This document shows, in pieces, positions 46,986 through 55,207 of a stretch of DNA of 64,000 nt. Source of the DNA: Pseudomonas sp. 7P_10.2_Bac1 (lineage in GTDB: Bacteria > Pseudomonadota > Gammaproteobacteria > Pseudomonadales > Pseudomonadaceae); assembly GCF_025465935.1 (NCBI RefSeq), contig NZ_JANLNV010000057.1, positions 45,331-109,330 on the forward strand, in the 5' to 3' direction. A program made the position numbers and the translations under genes. The notes beneath the pieces are model-generated. The model had not been told where the DNA came from, did no database searches, and saw only the letters and a list, made by a program, of their open reading frames with translations. The stretch's first letter is position 1, and each line of letters starts with the position of its first letter.

Positions 46986-48418
46986 TGCTCGGCGTGATCA
47001 ACGGTTTCAGCCAACAGCTTGCAGGCAGTCACACCGACTTTGCGTACGGCTTCTTCAATCTGGAGCGTTGGTTTGGCAGCGTAGTTCATTCGCAAGCAGT
47101 GACGGTACTTGCCTGATGCCGAAAAGATGCTGCCCACGGCAATTTGTACACCTTGCTCAAGCAGCGCACGGTTCAAGCGCAAACTATCAAAGCCTTCGGG
47201 CATCTCCAACCAGAGCAGGAAGCTGCCTTGGGGTCGACTGGCGCGTGTACCCGGCGGAAAATAACGGCTGACCCAGCCAAGCATCACGTCGCGATTACGC
47301 TGGTATTGCATACGCATCTTGCGCAAATGGGGCTCGAAGTGACCATTTTTCATAAATTCCGCCACCGCCAGTTGAGGGTGTGGCGAGGTCGAGCCAGTGC
47401 TGATGTATTTGGTGTGCAGCACACGCTCCAGGTAACGCCCCGGGGCAACCCAACCGACGCGCAACCCAGGCGCCAGGGTTTTGGACACCGAACTGCAAAG
47501 CAACACACGACCGTCATCATCGAATGACTTGACGGAGCGCGGACGCGGGTAGCTGTAGGCCAGTTCACCGTAAATATCGTCTTCGATAATCGCCACATCA
47601 AAACGCTGAGCCAACGTCACCAACGCGCGCTTGCGCGACTCGGGCATGATGTAGCCCAGCGGATTGTTACAACTGGGGGTGATCTGAATCGCCTTGATCG
47701 GCCACTGCTCCAATGCCAACTCCAGGGCTTCCAAGCTGATGCCAGTGAGCGGGTCAGTGGGGATCTCCAGCGCTTTCATGCCCAACCCTTTGAGGGTTTG
47801 CATGGCCCCATGAAAGCTCGGCGAGTCGACCGCCACAATATCGCCCGGCTCACATACCGCCCGGATACTGCATGACAGCGCTTCATGGCAGCCGGTAGTG
47901 ATCACCAGATCCTCGGCGCCCACCTGGCATCCCGAATCGAGTAGCAAGCGGGCGACTTGCTCGCGCAGGGCCAGCACGCCATAGACGTTGTCGTAATACA
48001 AACCAGGCAAATCGAGGCGCCGGCTGATTTGCGCCAGGCTGCGCAGCAGCGGCTTGAGGGTGGGTGTGTTGACGTCAGGCATGCCTCGCCCCATCTGAAT
48101 CACATCCTTTTGTGGCACTGAGCGCACCAGTTCCAGCACCTGCTCCCACTGCGAAATCTCGACCGGACGCTGGGCCGGCTTGCCCATGCCCGGCAAAGCC
48201 GGCAACGCCCGTTCCAGCGGTACGAAGTAACCCGATTTAGGCCGCGGCGCCGCCAGGCCCTGGTCTTCCAGAAAGCGATACGCCTGCTGCACCGTACTGA
48301 GGCTCACACCATGCTCGACGCTTAACGCTCGCACCGAAGGCAGGCGATCGCCCGGTCGGTAAAAGCCCTGCTTGATGCGTGTGCCCAACAACTCGGCGAG
48401 ATTGATGTAAAGGGTCAT
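46982..48418 (-). CDS. MocR-type PLP-dependent transcriptional regulator
   Basis: Regulator of 478 residues: an N-terminal GntR winged helix (about 8-75; DRLPSVRALSVEHGVSLSTV) fused to an aminotransferase-fold domain (about 110-470). The latter has the PLP-lysine context SSVSKTLAPGLRVGWV and the cofactor-binding ITPSCNNPLGYIMPESRK. The strand overlap with the PLD gene suggests one transcript. The divergent DUF1127 gene begins 170 bases away. Target unknown. Confidence 0.92.
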   Translation of the reverse strand: MTLYINLAELLGTRIKQGFYRPGDRLPSVRALSVEHGVSLSTVQQAYRFLEDQGLAAPRPKSGYFVPLERALPALPGMGKPAQRPVEISQWEQVLELVRSVPQKDVIQMGRGMPDVNTPTLKPLLRSLAQISRRLDLPGLYYDNVYGVLALREQVARLLLDSGCQVGAEDLVITTGCHEALSCSIRAVCEPGDIVAVDSPSFHGAMQTLKGLGMKALEIPTDPLTGISLEALELALEQWPIKAIQITPSCNNPLGYIMPESRKRALVTLAQRFDVAIIEDDIYGELAYSYPRPRSVKSFDDDGRVLLCSSVSKTLAPGLRVGWVAPGRYLERVLHTKYISTGSTSPHPQLAVAEFMKNGHFEPHLRKMRMQYQRNRDVMLGWVSRYFPPGTRASRPQGSFLLWLEMPEGFDSLRLNRALLEQGVQIAVGSIFSASGKYRHCLRMNYAAKPTLQIEEAVRKVGVTACKLLAETVDHAEQ

Positions 48419-48587
48419 GACCGCACTCTTGAAAGAAAAACCAGTACAGATGAGGCAAAAACCTGAGATTCAGCGCCAGAAAGCCCAGATCTGTATGCAA
48501 TTAATAGCGGGCTTTTGAATCTGTCATGGCTTTTGGCGCGAGGCCATCATGCTGACTCAATGCAATGGAGTCAAAAGGAGCTGCCCA

Positions 48588-48779
48588 ATGAATGCTGTTA
48601 GCGAAGTACACCTCAGACCTCACCGCCAACCCACTCACCTGGGACGCTTGGGCCTGTTCTGGCATCGCTCACGCTCGCGCCGCGCCTTGCTTAATCTGGA
48701 CGCGCGGCAGTTGGACGACGTGGGCTTGAGTGCTGAAGTGGCCAGACACGAAGGCCGCAAACCGTTTTGGCGCTCTTGA
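48588..48779 (+). CDS. DUF1127 domain small basic protein
   Basis: Product of 63 residues ending with the DUF1127 pattern: a basic RSRRALLNLDARQLDDVGLSAE segment near residues 28-49, with the conserved L..L...L.DIGL-type layout (DDVGL here). Small arginine-rich proteins of this family affect phosphate, RNA or stress physiology in other bacteria. AAGGAGC precedes the ATG at 48588, which settles the start within the longer frame. Divergent from the MocR gene. Confidence 0.85.
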   Translation: MNAVSEVHLRPHRQPTHLGRLGLFWHRSRSRRALLNLDARQLDDVGLSAEVARHEGRKPFWRS

Positions 48780-48787
48780 TAGACCTC

Positions 48788-48854
48788 TGTAGGAGCCAAC
48801 TGCCTGGCGATCTTTTAAAAGATCAAAAGATCCCCAGGCAAACTCGCTCCTGCA
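48788..48854. repeat. REP-like palindrome, copy 8
   Basis: TGTAGGAGCCAACTGCCTGG...ATCTTTTAAAAGATC...CCAGGCAAACTCGCTCCTGC, with compensating changes in both arms (CTGGCG / CCCCAGG). It separates the convergent DUF1127 and FAD oxidase genes. Confidence 0.83.
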
Positions 48855-48858
48855 GCAA

Positions 48859-50160
48859 TCAGGCGAGTTCTTTGAGTCGGTGCCAGAGCATGCCCAGTGC
48901 CAGCAACGGCGAGCGCAGGTATTTACCGCCTGGGAAGGTCATGTGCGGGACTTTATTGAACAGATCAAACCCCGTGCTGTGCTGGCCGCTGATGGCCTCG
49001 CCCAGCAACTTGCCCGCCAGGTGTGTGGCGTTGACTCCGTGGCCTGAGTAGGCCTGCGCGTAATACACGTTGGAGTGCTCTGGCAGGCGGCCAATCTGTG
49101 GCAAGCGGTTAGCACCGATGCCGATCATGCCGCCCCACTGGTAATCAATCTTCACGTCCTTGAGATACGGGAACACCTCCAGCATTTTGGGGCGCATATA
49201 GGCGCCAATATCCTGTGGGTCTCGCCCCGAATAGTGGCAGGCACCGCCGAACAGCAAGCGACGGTCCGCCGAAAGCCGGTAGTAATCCAGCGCCACGCGC
49301 TGATCACACACCGCCATGTTTTGCGGCAGCACTGCCTGGGCCTGGGCTTCGGTCAGCGGTTCGGTGGCAATGATGTAGCTGCCCGCCGGCAGCACTTTAC
49401 CGCTGAGGTGCGGGTTCAAATCCTTGAGGTAGGCGTTGCAACCCAACACCAGAGTTGTCGCCCGGACAGCGCCTTGAGCGGTGTGCACGCGCACTTGCGA
49501 GCCGTACTCGATACGGGTCACAGCGGAATGCTCGAACAGTTTCACGCCCAACTGCACCGCAGCCGCGGCCTCACCCAACGCCAGGTTGAGCGGATGCAAA
49601 TGACCTGAGCCCATATCGATAAGCCCGCCCACATAGCGGTCCGAGCCCACCACGGTGCGCACTTCGCTGGCAGGCAGCAGACGGGTTTCATGGCGATAGC
49701 CCAGGTCGCGCAGTTCTTGCGCTTCTTCAGCAAAGCCTTCGAGATCGCGGGGCTTGTTCGCCAAGTCGCAGTAACCCCAGGTCAGGTCGCAGGCAATGTT
49801 GAAACGCTCGACGCGCTGGCGAACGATCTCCACCGCCTCCAGCCCCATCAGCTTCATTTGCCGAACGCCGTCCTTACCGATCACCCCTTCAAATTGATCC
49901 AGACCATGGCCGACGCCGCGAATCAGCTGGCCCCCGTTGCGCCCGCTGGCGCCCCAACCGATCTTGTGGGCTTCAAGCAGGACAACGCTCAAGCCGCGCT
50001 CGGCCAGTTCCAGCGCCGTGTTCAACCCGGAAAATCCGCCACCGACCACGCACACGTCAGCCACCAACTCGCCTTGCAACACCGGATGGTCAGGCTGCGG
50101 TAAGCTGCTGGCGGCGTAATAGGAGGCGGTGTGCTGGCTGCGCTGAACCGGGGCGTTCAT
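48859..50160 (-). CDS. FAD-dependent amine oxidase, PuuB/PauB-like
   Basis: Flavoprotein of 433 residues, DadA/glycine-oxidase family. The FAD-binding GGGFSGLNTALELAERG is near residue 37, KIGWGASGRNGGQLIRGVGHG near 67, and the C-terminal AQAYSGHGVNATHLAGK is the second FAD contact. It matches gamma-glutamylputrescine oxidase-type enzymes, which with KauB-type dehydrogenase degrade putrescine. The glutamylating ligase and transaminase are not in this window. It is the PA5309 (pauB4)-like position. Confidence 0.88.
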   Translation of the reverse strand: MNAPVQRSQHTASYYAASSLPQPDHPVLQGELVADVCVVGGGFSGLNTALELAERGLSVVLLEAHKIGWGASGRNGGQLIRGVGHGLDQFEGVIGKDGVRQMKLMGLEAVEIVRQRVERFNIACDLTWGYCDLANKPRDLEGFAEEAQELRDLGYRHETRLLPASEVRTVVGSDRYVGGLIDMGSGHLHPLNLALGEAAAAVQLGVKLFEHSAVTRIEYGSQVRVHTAQGAVRATTLVLGCNAYLKDLNPHLSGKVLPAGSYIIATEPLTEAQAQAVLPQNMAVCDQRVALDYYRLSADRRLLFGGACHYSGRDPQDIGAYMRPKMLEVFPYLKDVKIDYQWGGMIGIGANRLPQIGRLPEHSNVYYAQAYSGHGVNATHLAGKLLGEAISGQHSTGFDLFNKVPHMTFPGGKYLRSPLLALGMLWHRLKELA

Positions 50161-50307
50161 GTGCGTAATCCTGATTGTTTATGTTTGGAAAATTTTACGG
50201 AGCATAAGCCGTGCCAATCGCGAGGAGCAAGACCGGCCATACGGTGCTGTCTAGGCCAATGGTTTTAAGGCAGACTCTGCGGCCTTTTCACGTGCGACGA
50301 GCAATAA

Positions 50308-50661
50308 ATGAGCTGCAACAGTCATAAAATTCGCTTTCTCAGGCAGCAAATTCCGTCGTTCGAATGCGTGCCGGGGTGCCATGACTGCTGTGGGCCGGTG
50401 ACTACGTCATCGGAGGAAATGGCTCGTTTGCCGCGCAAGACCGCAGCCGAGCAAGAAGCAGCCCTGAATGAGCTGAATTGTGTGCACCTGGGGCCGAACG
50501 GCTGCACGGTGTATGACGAACGCCCGCTGATTTGCCGTCTGTTCGGTACGACCCCCACACTGCCCTGCCCGAATGGACGTCGTCCGGTGGAGATGATTCA
50601 CCCAAGCGCCGAGAAGCTGGTGCATGAGTACATTGCCAGTACCCGGCAAGTCCTGGTTTAA
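50308..50661 (+). CDS. YkgJ family cysteine-cluster protein
   Basis: Product of 117 residues with the CxxC-x-CC set in VPGCHDCCGP near residue 24 and later cysteines in NCVHLGPNGCTVYDERPLICRLFG. Eight or so conserved cysteines suggest zinc or iron-sulfur binding; YkgJ family members have no firmly known role. The ATG is placed at 50308. Confidence 0.87.
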   Translation: MSCNSHKIRFLRQQIPSFECVPGCHDCCGPVTTSSEEMARLPRKTAAEQEAALNELNCVHLGPNGCTVYDERPLICRLFGTTPTLPCPNGRRPVEMIHPSAEKLVHEYIASTRQVLV

Positions 50662-50668
50662 CGCACCG

Positions 50669-51421
50669 TTATTGGGCCAGGCTGGAGGTGCTTTGCCCCA
50701 CCGCCAAACCGGCCCGGATCGCTGCCAATGCTGCCTGGTAGTAAGTCTTGCCGTCAGAAGACTCGGCAAACGTCACAAATTCTTCCAGCTCCGGGTCGGA
50801 CAGGTCGCGGTACACATACAGCAACGTGTTATCCAGTTGCCCGGCAATCTGCTCCATCAACCGCTGGCGCTGGCCATTGAGCGCGCTTTGTACCTGCGTG
50901 CTGCCGAGCAAGCCTGGAATCATCGCACTCAAGCTGTCCGCCGCTACCCCGGCAATCGCCAAGGTCACCTCTGCGCCCGCTTCACTCGCCGGCAAGGCAT
51001 TGGATAAATGGTTAATCAGCAGCTGACGCGTAGCGCTCGCCTCAACGCGCGGCAAACCTTGGGCGTGTTTGGCCAATTGATCACGGCGGGTGGCCAGCAG
51101 TTCGGCGGCCACGATCTTGCGTCCCAGCGCTGACTGAAAAAAAGTCAGGGCCGGATCGGGATTCGGCAACTGCTTGCGCATCTGCCCCTTGGCACGCCGG
51201 TCCATCGCTTCAGCGCCGAAACGCTGACTGCTGTTGTTGACCAGCGCCTGGTAAACGGCAGGCGGCAAGTTATTGCGATAGCGCTCTTGAGCGGCATTTA
51301 GGGCGTCATTGAAATGCGCGCGTTGCTCGGGCCAGCCCGCAACGGTGAATAGATCATCGAGGTGGTCTGCCCATGCGGGGAACGAACAACACATCATTAA
51401 CAGTAAAAACAAGCGGCGCAT
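50669..51421 (-). CDS. DUF2059 domain-containing exported protein
   Basis: Exported protein of 250 residues, signal peptide MRRLFLLLMMCCSFPAWA. It is helical, with the DUF2059-type segment YRDLSDPELEEFVTFAESSDGKTYYQA near the C-terminus. Likely periplasmic; function unknown. Confidence 0.82.
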   Translation of the reverse strand: MRRLFLLLMMCCSFPAWADHLDDLFTVAGWPEQRAHFNDALNAAQERYRNNLPPAVYQALVNNSSQRFGAEAMDRRAKGQMRKQLPNPDPALTFFQSALGRKIVAAELLATRRDQLAKHAQGLPRVEASATRQLLINHLSNALPASEAGAEVTLAIAGVAADSLSAMIPGLLGSTQVQSALNGQRQRLMEQIAGQLDNTLLYVYRDLSDPELEEFVTFAESSDGKTYYQAALAAIRAGLAVGQSTSSLAQ

Positions 51422-51581
51422 GAAGGACTCCTGTCAGCTAGGCGCTATTGTCCGGGGCCAGCCTAGGACTTGTCGAGAATTCGTCTTGCCCCGACGGCTT
51501 TAAATGACCAGATGAAATATTTCTGCTTGGCCAGCTAGACGGAGCTGTCAGATTTTCGGGCGTCTCTATATGATGCGCGCC

Positions 51582-52208
51582 ATGCAAATACCCTCTGATC
51601 ACCCACTGTTGCTCCGCATCGTCGACGACCTGTACGCGCAGGGATGGTCACAGCAAAACATTTTCCTGCCCGAGGCTTTGACCCTCGAACTGGCGGCTGA
51701 GTGCCATAAACGTGCGGCCGAGGGTGAACTGACCCCGGCGGCCGTAGGCCGTGGCCCGGCGCAAGAGGTCCGCGAGGGTATCCGCGGCGACCATATTCAA
51801 TGGCTGGAGCCGGGAGAGGCTCCAGCCTGCGACAACTATTTAGGGTTAATGGAAAGCCTGCGAATCGCTATGAATCGCAGGCTTTTTTTGGGTCTGGAGG
51901 ACTTTGAAAGTCACTTCGCCCTCTACCCACCCGGTGCGTTTTACCTCAAGCATCTGGACCGCTTCCGCGACGACGACCGTCGCATGGTGTCGGCAGTGCT
52001 CTACCTCAATCAGGCCTGGTTGCCTGAACACGGCGGGCATTTACGCATGTATCTTGAAGGCAATGTCGATTACGACGTGTTGCCAACGGGTGGTTGCCTG
52101 GTGGTATTTCTCTCGGGCGAAATCCCCCATGAAGTAATGCCCGCCACACGCGATCGCCTGTCATTGACCGGCTGGTTTCGCCGGCGCGCCACAGAGGTAC
52201 TGTTATGA
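51582..52208 (+). CDS. 2OG-Fe(II) oxygenase
   Basis: Iron and 2-oxoglutarate dependent oxygenase of 208 residues (212 from an ATG at 51570; neither has a clear ribosome-binding site). The HxD iron ligands are in FYLKHLDRFRDDDRR near 125, the distal histidine in SGEIPHEVMPA near 183, and the 2OG-binding arginine in RDRLSLTGWFRRR near 193. The P4Hc-like fold could modify a protein or small molecule; substrate unknown. Its 3' end overlaps the DUF523 gene. Two strong hairpins lie inside the coding sequence (see findings). Confidence 0.86.
   Translation: MQIPSDHPLLLRIVDDLYAQGWSQQNIFLPEALTLELAAECHKRAAEGELTPAAVGRGPAQEVREGIRGDHIQWLEPGEAPACDNYLGLMESLRIAMNRRLFLGLEDFESHFALYPPGAFYLKHLDRFRDDDRRMVSAVLYLNQAWLPEHGGHLRMYLEGNVDYDVLPTGGCLVVFLSGEIPHEVMPATRDRLSLTGWFRRRATEVLL
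51853..51889 (+). terminator. Intragenic terminator-like hairpin in the oxygenase gene
   Basis: AAAGCCTGCGA / TCGCAGGCTTT forms an 11-bp perfect stem with an 11-base loop, followed by a T-run of seven (51883-51889) on the coding strand. It is preceded by another perfect 10-bp hairpin (GGCTGGAGCC / GGCTCCAGCC, 51802-51827). It is placed within the reading frame, so it may be only coding constraint. Structure is seen; function is inferred. Confidence 0.4.
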
Positions 52209-52693
52209 AGCCCAAATTGCTGGTCAGTCGCTGCCTGCTGGGCCATCGCGTGCGCTATGACGGCGGCGCCAGCGGCCCTTACGATCAACTGGCCCAATGG
52301 CAGGACGAAGGCCGAGTCGTTGCACTGTGCCCGGAAGTCGCCGGTGGCCTGCCGACCCCGCGTGCAGCGGCAGAGATCCCGGGTGGGCAAGGCATTGAAG
52401 TGCTCAGCGGCCGTGCCCCCGTCATCACCACCGACGGCGAGGACGTGACCCAAGCCTTTGTATCCGGCGCCCGGCAGGCGCTTGAGCTGGTCAAGCAACA
52501 CGGCATTCGCATTGCTATCCTCAAGGCCAACAGCCCGTCGTGTGGCAATCGATTGACCTACGACGGCAGCTTCAGCGGCACCAAGGTTGAAGGTCAGGGT
52601 GTCACCACCGCGTTGCTCAGCGCAGCCGGGGTCCAGGTCTTCAATGAACTGGAATTGGCCGAGGCGGCCGAGGCGCTGGCGAACATTTCCTGA
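52205..52693 (+). CDS. DUF523 domain-containing protein
   Basis: Product of 162 residues, the standard DUF523 length. Conserved cysteines occur in VSRCLLGHRVRYDG near residue 8, in ALCPEVAGGLPTPR near 44 and in KANSPSCGN near 112; together they look like a metal- or Fe-S-binding set. ATGA overlap with the oxygenase gene implies coupling. The function is not known to me, though some relatives are named as thiouracil-desulfurase-like. Confidence 0.88.
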   Translation: MKPKLLVSRCLLGHRVRYDGGASGPYDQLAQWQDEGRVVALCPEVAGGLPTPRAAAEIPGGQGIEVLSGRAPVITTDGEDVTQAFVSGARQALELVKQHGIRIAILKANSPSCGNRLTYDGSFSGTKVEGQGVTTALLSAAGVQVFNELELAEAAEALANIS

Positions 52694-52831
52694 CGGCACG
52701 GAGCCGCTGCAGCAGGCTGTGAGGCAACCCGTTTCTCAAAAACGCCGCAGTCCTTCGCAGCCTTCGGCAGCGACTACAGTTTTACGGTGTGTGCGTGTAA
52801 CATCCGGTGCCACTTTGCCCAGGGGATTTAT

Positions 52832-53563
52832 ATGAGCGACAAGCAGAAACCACAACCTACTGCCTCTACCGCCAACACTTCACCCGCCGAAAGTGCCGAT
52901 GCGGCCTTGCACCACATCGTTGATGGTTTTTTGCACTTCCATCACGAGATCTTTCCTGAACAAGAAGCCTTCTTCAAAAAACTCGCCACGGCGCAAAGCC
53001 CGCGTGCGATGTTCATTGCTTGTGCCGATTCGCGCATCGTCCCGGAACTGATTACCCAAAGCGCACCGGGTGATCTATTCGTGACGCGTAACGTAGGCAA
53101 CGTAGTGCCACCTTATGGCCAGATGAACGGCGGTGTTTCCACCGCCATCGAGTACGCGGTGCTGGCATTGGGCGTGCAGCACATCATCATTTGCGGGCAC
53201 TCCGATTGCGGTGCGATGCGTGCCGTGCTCAACCCCGGCACCCTGAAAAAGATGCCGACGGTTAAAGCCTGGCTTCATCACGTAGAAGTCGCAAAAACCA
53301 TGGTGCAGGACAACTGCAACTGCGCCACCGAGTCCGAGAGCATGCACGTGCTGACGGAAGAAAACGTGATTGCCCAGCTGCAACACTTGCGCACCCACCC
53401 ATCGGTGGCGTCACGCATGGCCAGCGGGCATCTGTTCATTCATGGCTGGGTCTACGACATCGAAACCAGTGCGATCAAGGCCTACGACGCCGATACCGGC
53501 AGTTTCCGCCCGCTGGACGGGACCAACCCGATCCCGAGCGCGACCCCTAAAGCCCGGTTTTAA
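52832..53563 (+). CDS. Beta-class carbonic anhydrase
   Basis: Zinc enzyme that hydrates CO2 to bicarbonate, 243 residues. The zinc ligands are in IACADSRIVPE (Cys with Asp-Arg dyad) near 62 and CGHSDCGAMRA (His, Cys) near 122. The N-terminal 30 residues are a Pro/Thr/Ala-rich extension without a clear signal sequence. GGGGATTT precedes the ATG at 52832. It is cytosolic most likely. Confidence 0.93.
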   Translation: MSDKQKPQPTASTANTSPAESADAALHHIVDGFLHFHHEIFPEQEAFFKKLATAQSPRAMFIACADSRIVPELITQSAPGDLFVTRNVGNVVPPYGQMNGGVSTAIEYAVLALGVQHIIICGHSDCGAMRAVLNPGTLKKMPTVKAWLHHVEVAKTMVQDNCNCATESESMHVLTEENVIAQLQHLRTHPSVASRMASGHLFIHGWVYDIETSAIKAYDADTGSFRPLDGTNPIPSATPKARF

Positions 53564-53588
53564 TACCCGGCTCGCACCTGCAGCCCAA

Positions 53589-54224
53589 TTACAACGACAG
53601 CCCGACGCCCAATTGCTTGGACAGGCACGGCCAGCGTTTCCACGCGGCGCCCGTGTCCGGGCTGGTCAGCTTCTCGCGGTAAGCTTCGACCGACTCCAGC
53701 GCAAAGCTTTCGTCATTGAGCATCTGATCTACAGCGTGGTGCACCGCCTCGTCGAGCCGGTTAGCAAACTCTTCACCCACCAGTTGATGAGCGATCAGGT
53801 TGGCCACGGTCATGTCCAGTGGAATCAGCGGCTGCTGAAAGTGCTTGATGTAAAGATCGTTGACCTCTTCAACCAGGCGATGCGCCAGGTACGCTTCGTC
53901 CAGCAAGCCTTCGAGCCCTTCGTGACCTGCGAGCAAGGAAGGTGGCTGAGCGAAAAACTGCTCGGCGATTTTCAACACAGGCTCGATCTGTGATTGGATA
54001 CCCGCTTCACGAGCGACCGCATGGGCGGCATCGAGCAAGTCCGGCACCTGGTCGATATAGGCGCTGACAAAACGGGTCATCACCGTATTGCGATCAAGCT
54101 CAGGCAACTGAATCGCCGAATGAAGGTGAGGAAGCTGGGCAGCCAGATGTTTGGCAAGCAGGCCACTTTTGGCGTCAAGTTCTTGGGCACGCGAGATCTG
54201 CGCGCGGATGTCGGCGGTGTTCAT
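53589..54224 (-). CDS. Conserved hypothetical helical protein
   Basis: Product of 211 residues, almost all helical, without signal peptide, membrane segment or cysteine-rich motif. The N-terminus MNTADIRAQISRAQELDAKS and a central EEVNDLYIKHFQQPLIPLDMT block look conserved-type, but I recognise no family. It is convergent with carbonic anhydrase (25 bases between stops) and upstream of the SCO gene in divergent orientation. Confidence 0.65.
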   Translation of the reverse strand: MNTADIRAQISRAQELDAKSGLLAKHLAAQLPHLHSAIQLPELDRNTVMTRFVSAYIDQVPDLLDAAHAVAREAGIQSQIEPVLKIAEQFFAQPPSLLAGHEGLEGLLDEAYLAHRLVEEVNDLYIKHFQQPLIPLDMTVANLIAHQLVGEEFANRLDEAVHHAVDQMLNDESFALESVEAYREKLTSPDTGAAWKRWPCLSKQLGVGLSL

Positions 54225-54489
54225 GGGAACTCCAGGGGGGGCGCTGAACTAGGGAAGTGCTTTAAAAGAAGCTCTCTGCAAAGGAGGGCCTTTTTTTCAG
54301 GGGGCATATTGTTAATCATTTTGTAACCGGGCAGTGAGTGCCATTTGTCGCGGGGGTCAGGTTTTAAATTTGGGCGCGCATAGTAACCGATCAGTGTTGT
54401 ACCGTGGCACTTCGCCGCACACCTCTATCTGCACCTTCACGTACGCTGTCTCTTCGCGTTGTTTTCGACCACTACGCAGTGATGAACCG

Positions 54490-55125
54490 ATGACTAAAAC
54501 CCAAAGAAACGTCTTTATTCTGGTCGCGCTGCTGGCGTTGATCATGGGGCTGATCTTCAACAGCCTGATATCCAAGAGCAGCCATGGCAATAACGCGGCC
54601 TTGACCGAGGCCGGGATCATTCTGCTGCCGCAAAGCCGTCACCTGCCAGACTTGACCCTGACCAATCAAGACGGTCAGCCGGTGCACATCAATGAGCTGA
54701 AAGACAAGTGGAGCCTGCTGTTTTTTGGTTACACCTACTGCCCGGACATTTGCCCTACCACCCTCTCCCAACTGCGCCAGATCAAAAGCGAGCTGCCTGA
54801 GGAGGTACAAGACAAACTGCAAGTCGTGATGGTCACCGTCGACCCGAACCGTGATAACCCGCAGCAGCTCAAAAAATACCTGAGCTATTTCGATCCGCAA
54901 TTCGCGGGCCTCACACCGGGGTCAATCGAGGAGCTGCAAACGCTGGCGAACGCCGTGAGCATTCCGTTTATTGCGCCCGATACCAGCAAGCCTAACTACA
55001 CCGTCGATCACAGCGGTAATCTGGCCTTGATTGGGCCGGACGGCACTCAGCGTGGTTTTATCCGCGCGCCGTTCAATACCCAAAAGATGGTTACCCAGTT
55101 GCCAGGGCTGGTAGAGAGGAAGTAA
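54490..55125 (+). CDS. SCO1/SenC family copper protein
   Basis: Membrane-anchored thioredoxin-fold protein of 211 residues that typically delivers copper to cytochrome oxidase CuA. An N-terminal transmembrane helix (about 8-28) is followed by the SCO domain. The copper-binding CxxxC is in YCPDICPTTLSQLR near residue 88, and the histidine ligand in NYTVDHSGN near 176. The start at 54490 is preferred because upstream codons carry no signal or domain. No oxidase genes adjoin it, so it is probably a stand-alone SCO. Confidence 0.9.
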   Translation: MTKTQRNVFILVALLALIMGLIFNSLISKSSHGNNAALTEAGIILLPQSRHLPDLTLTNQDGQPVHINELKDKWSLLFFGYTYCPDICPTTLSQLRQIKSELPEEVQDKLQVVMVTVDPNRDNPQQLKKYLSYFDPQFAGLTPGSIEELQTLANAVSIPFIAPDTSKPNYTVDHSGNLALIGPDGTQRGFIRAPFNTQKMVTQLPGLVERK

Positions 55126-55147
55126 CGAGAAAGGCAGAGAACGGTAG

Positions 55148-55198
55148 AAGCGAGCTTGCCTCGCGATCTTTTAAGCCATCAAAAGATCGCGAGACGGG
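55148..55198. repeat. REP-like palindrome, copy 9
   Basis: AGCGAGCTTGCCTCGCGATC...TTTT pairs with AAAAGATCGCGAGACGG; the outer right arm is cut short close to the metQ stop. It separates SCO from the convergent metQ. Confidence 0.75.
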
Positions 55199-55207
55199 AG
55201 ATAGCCC

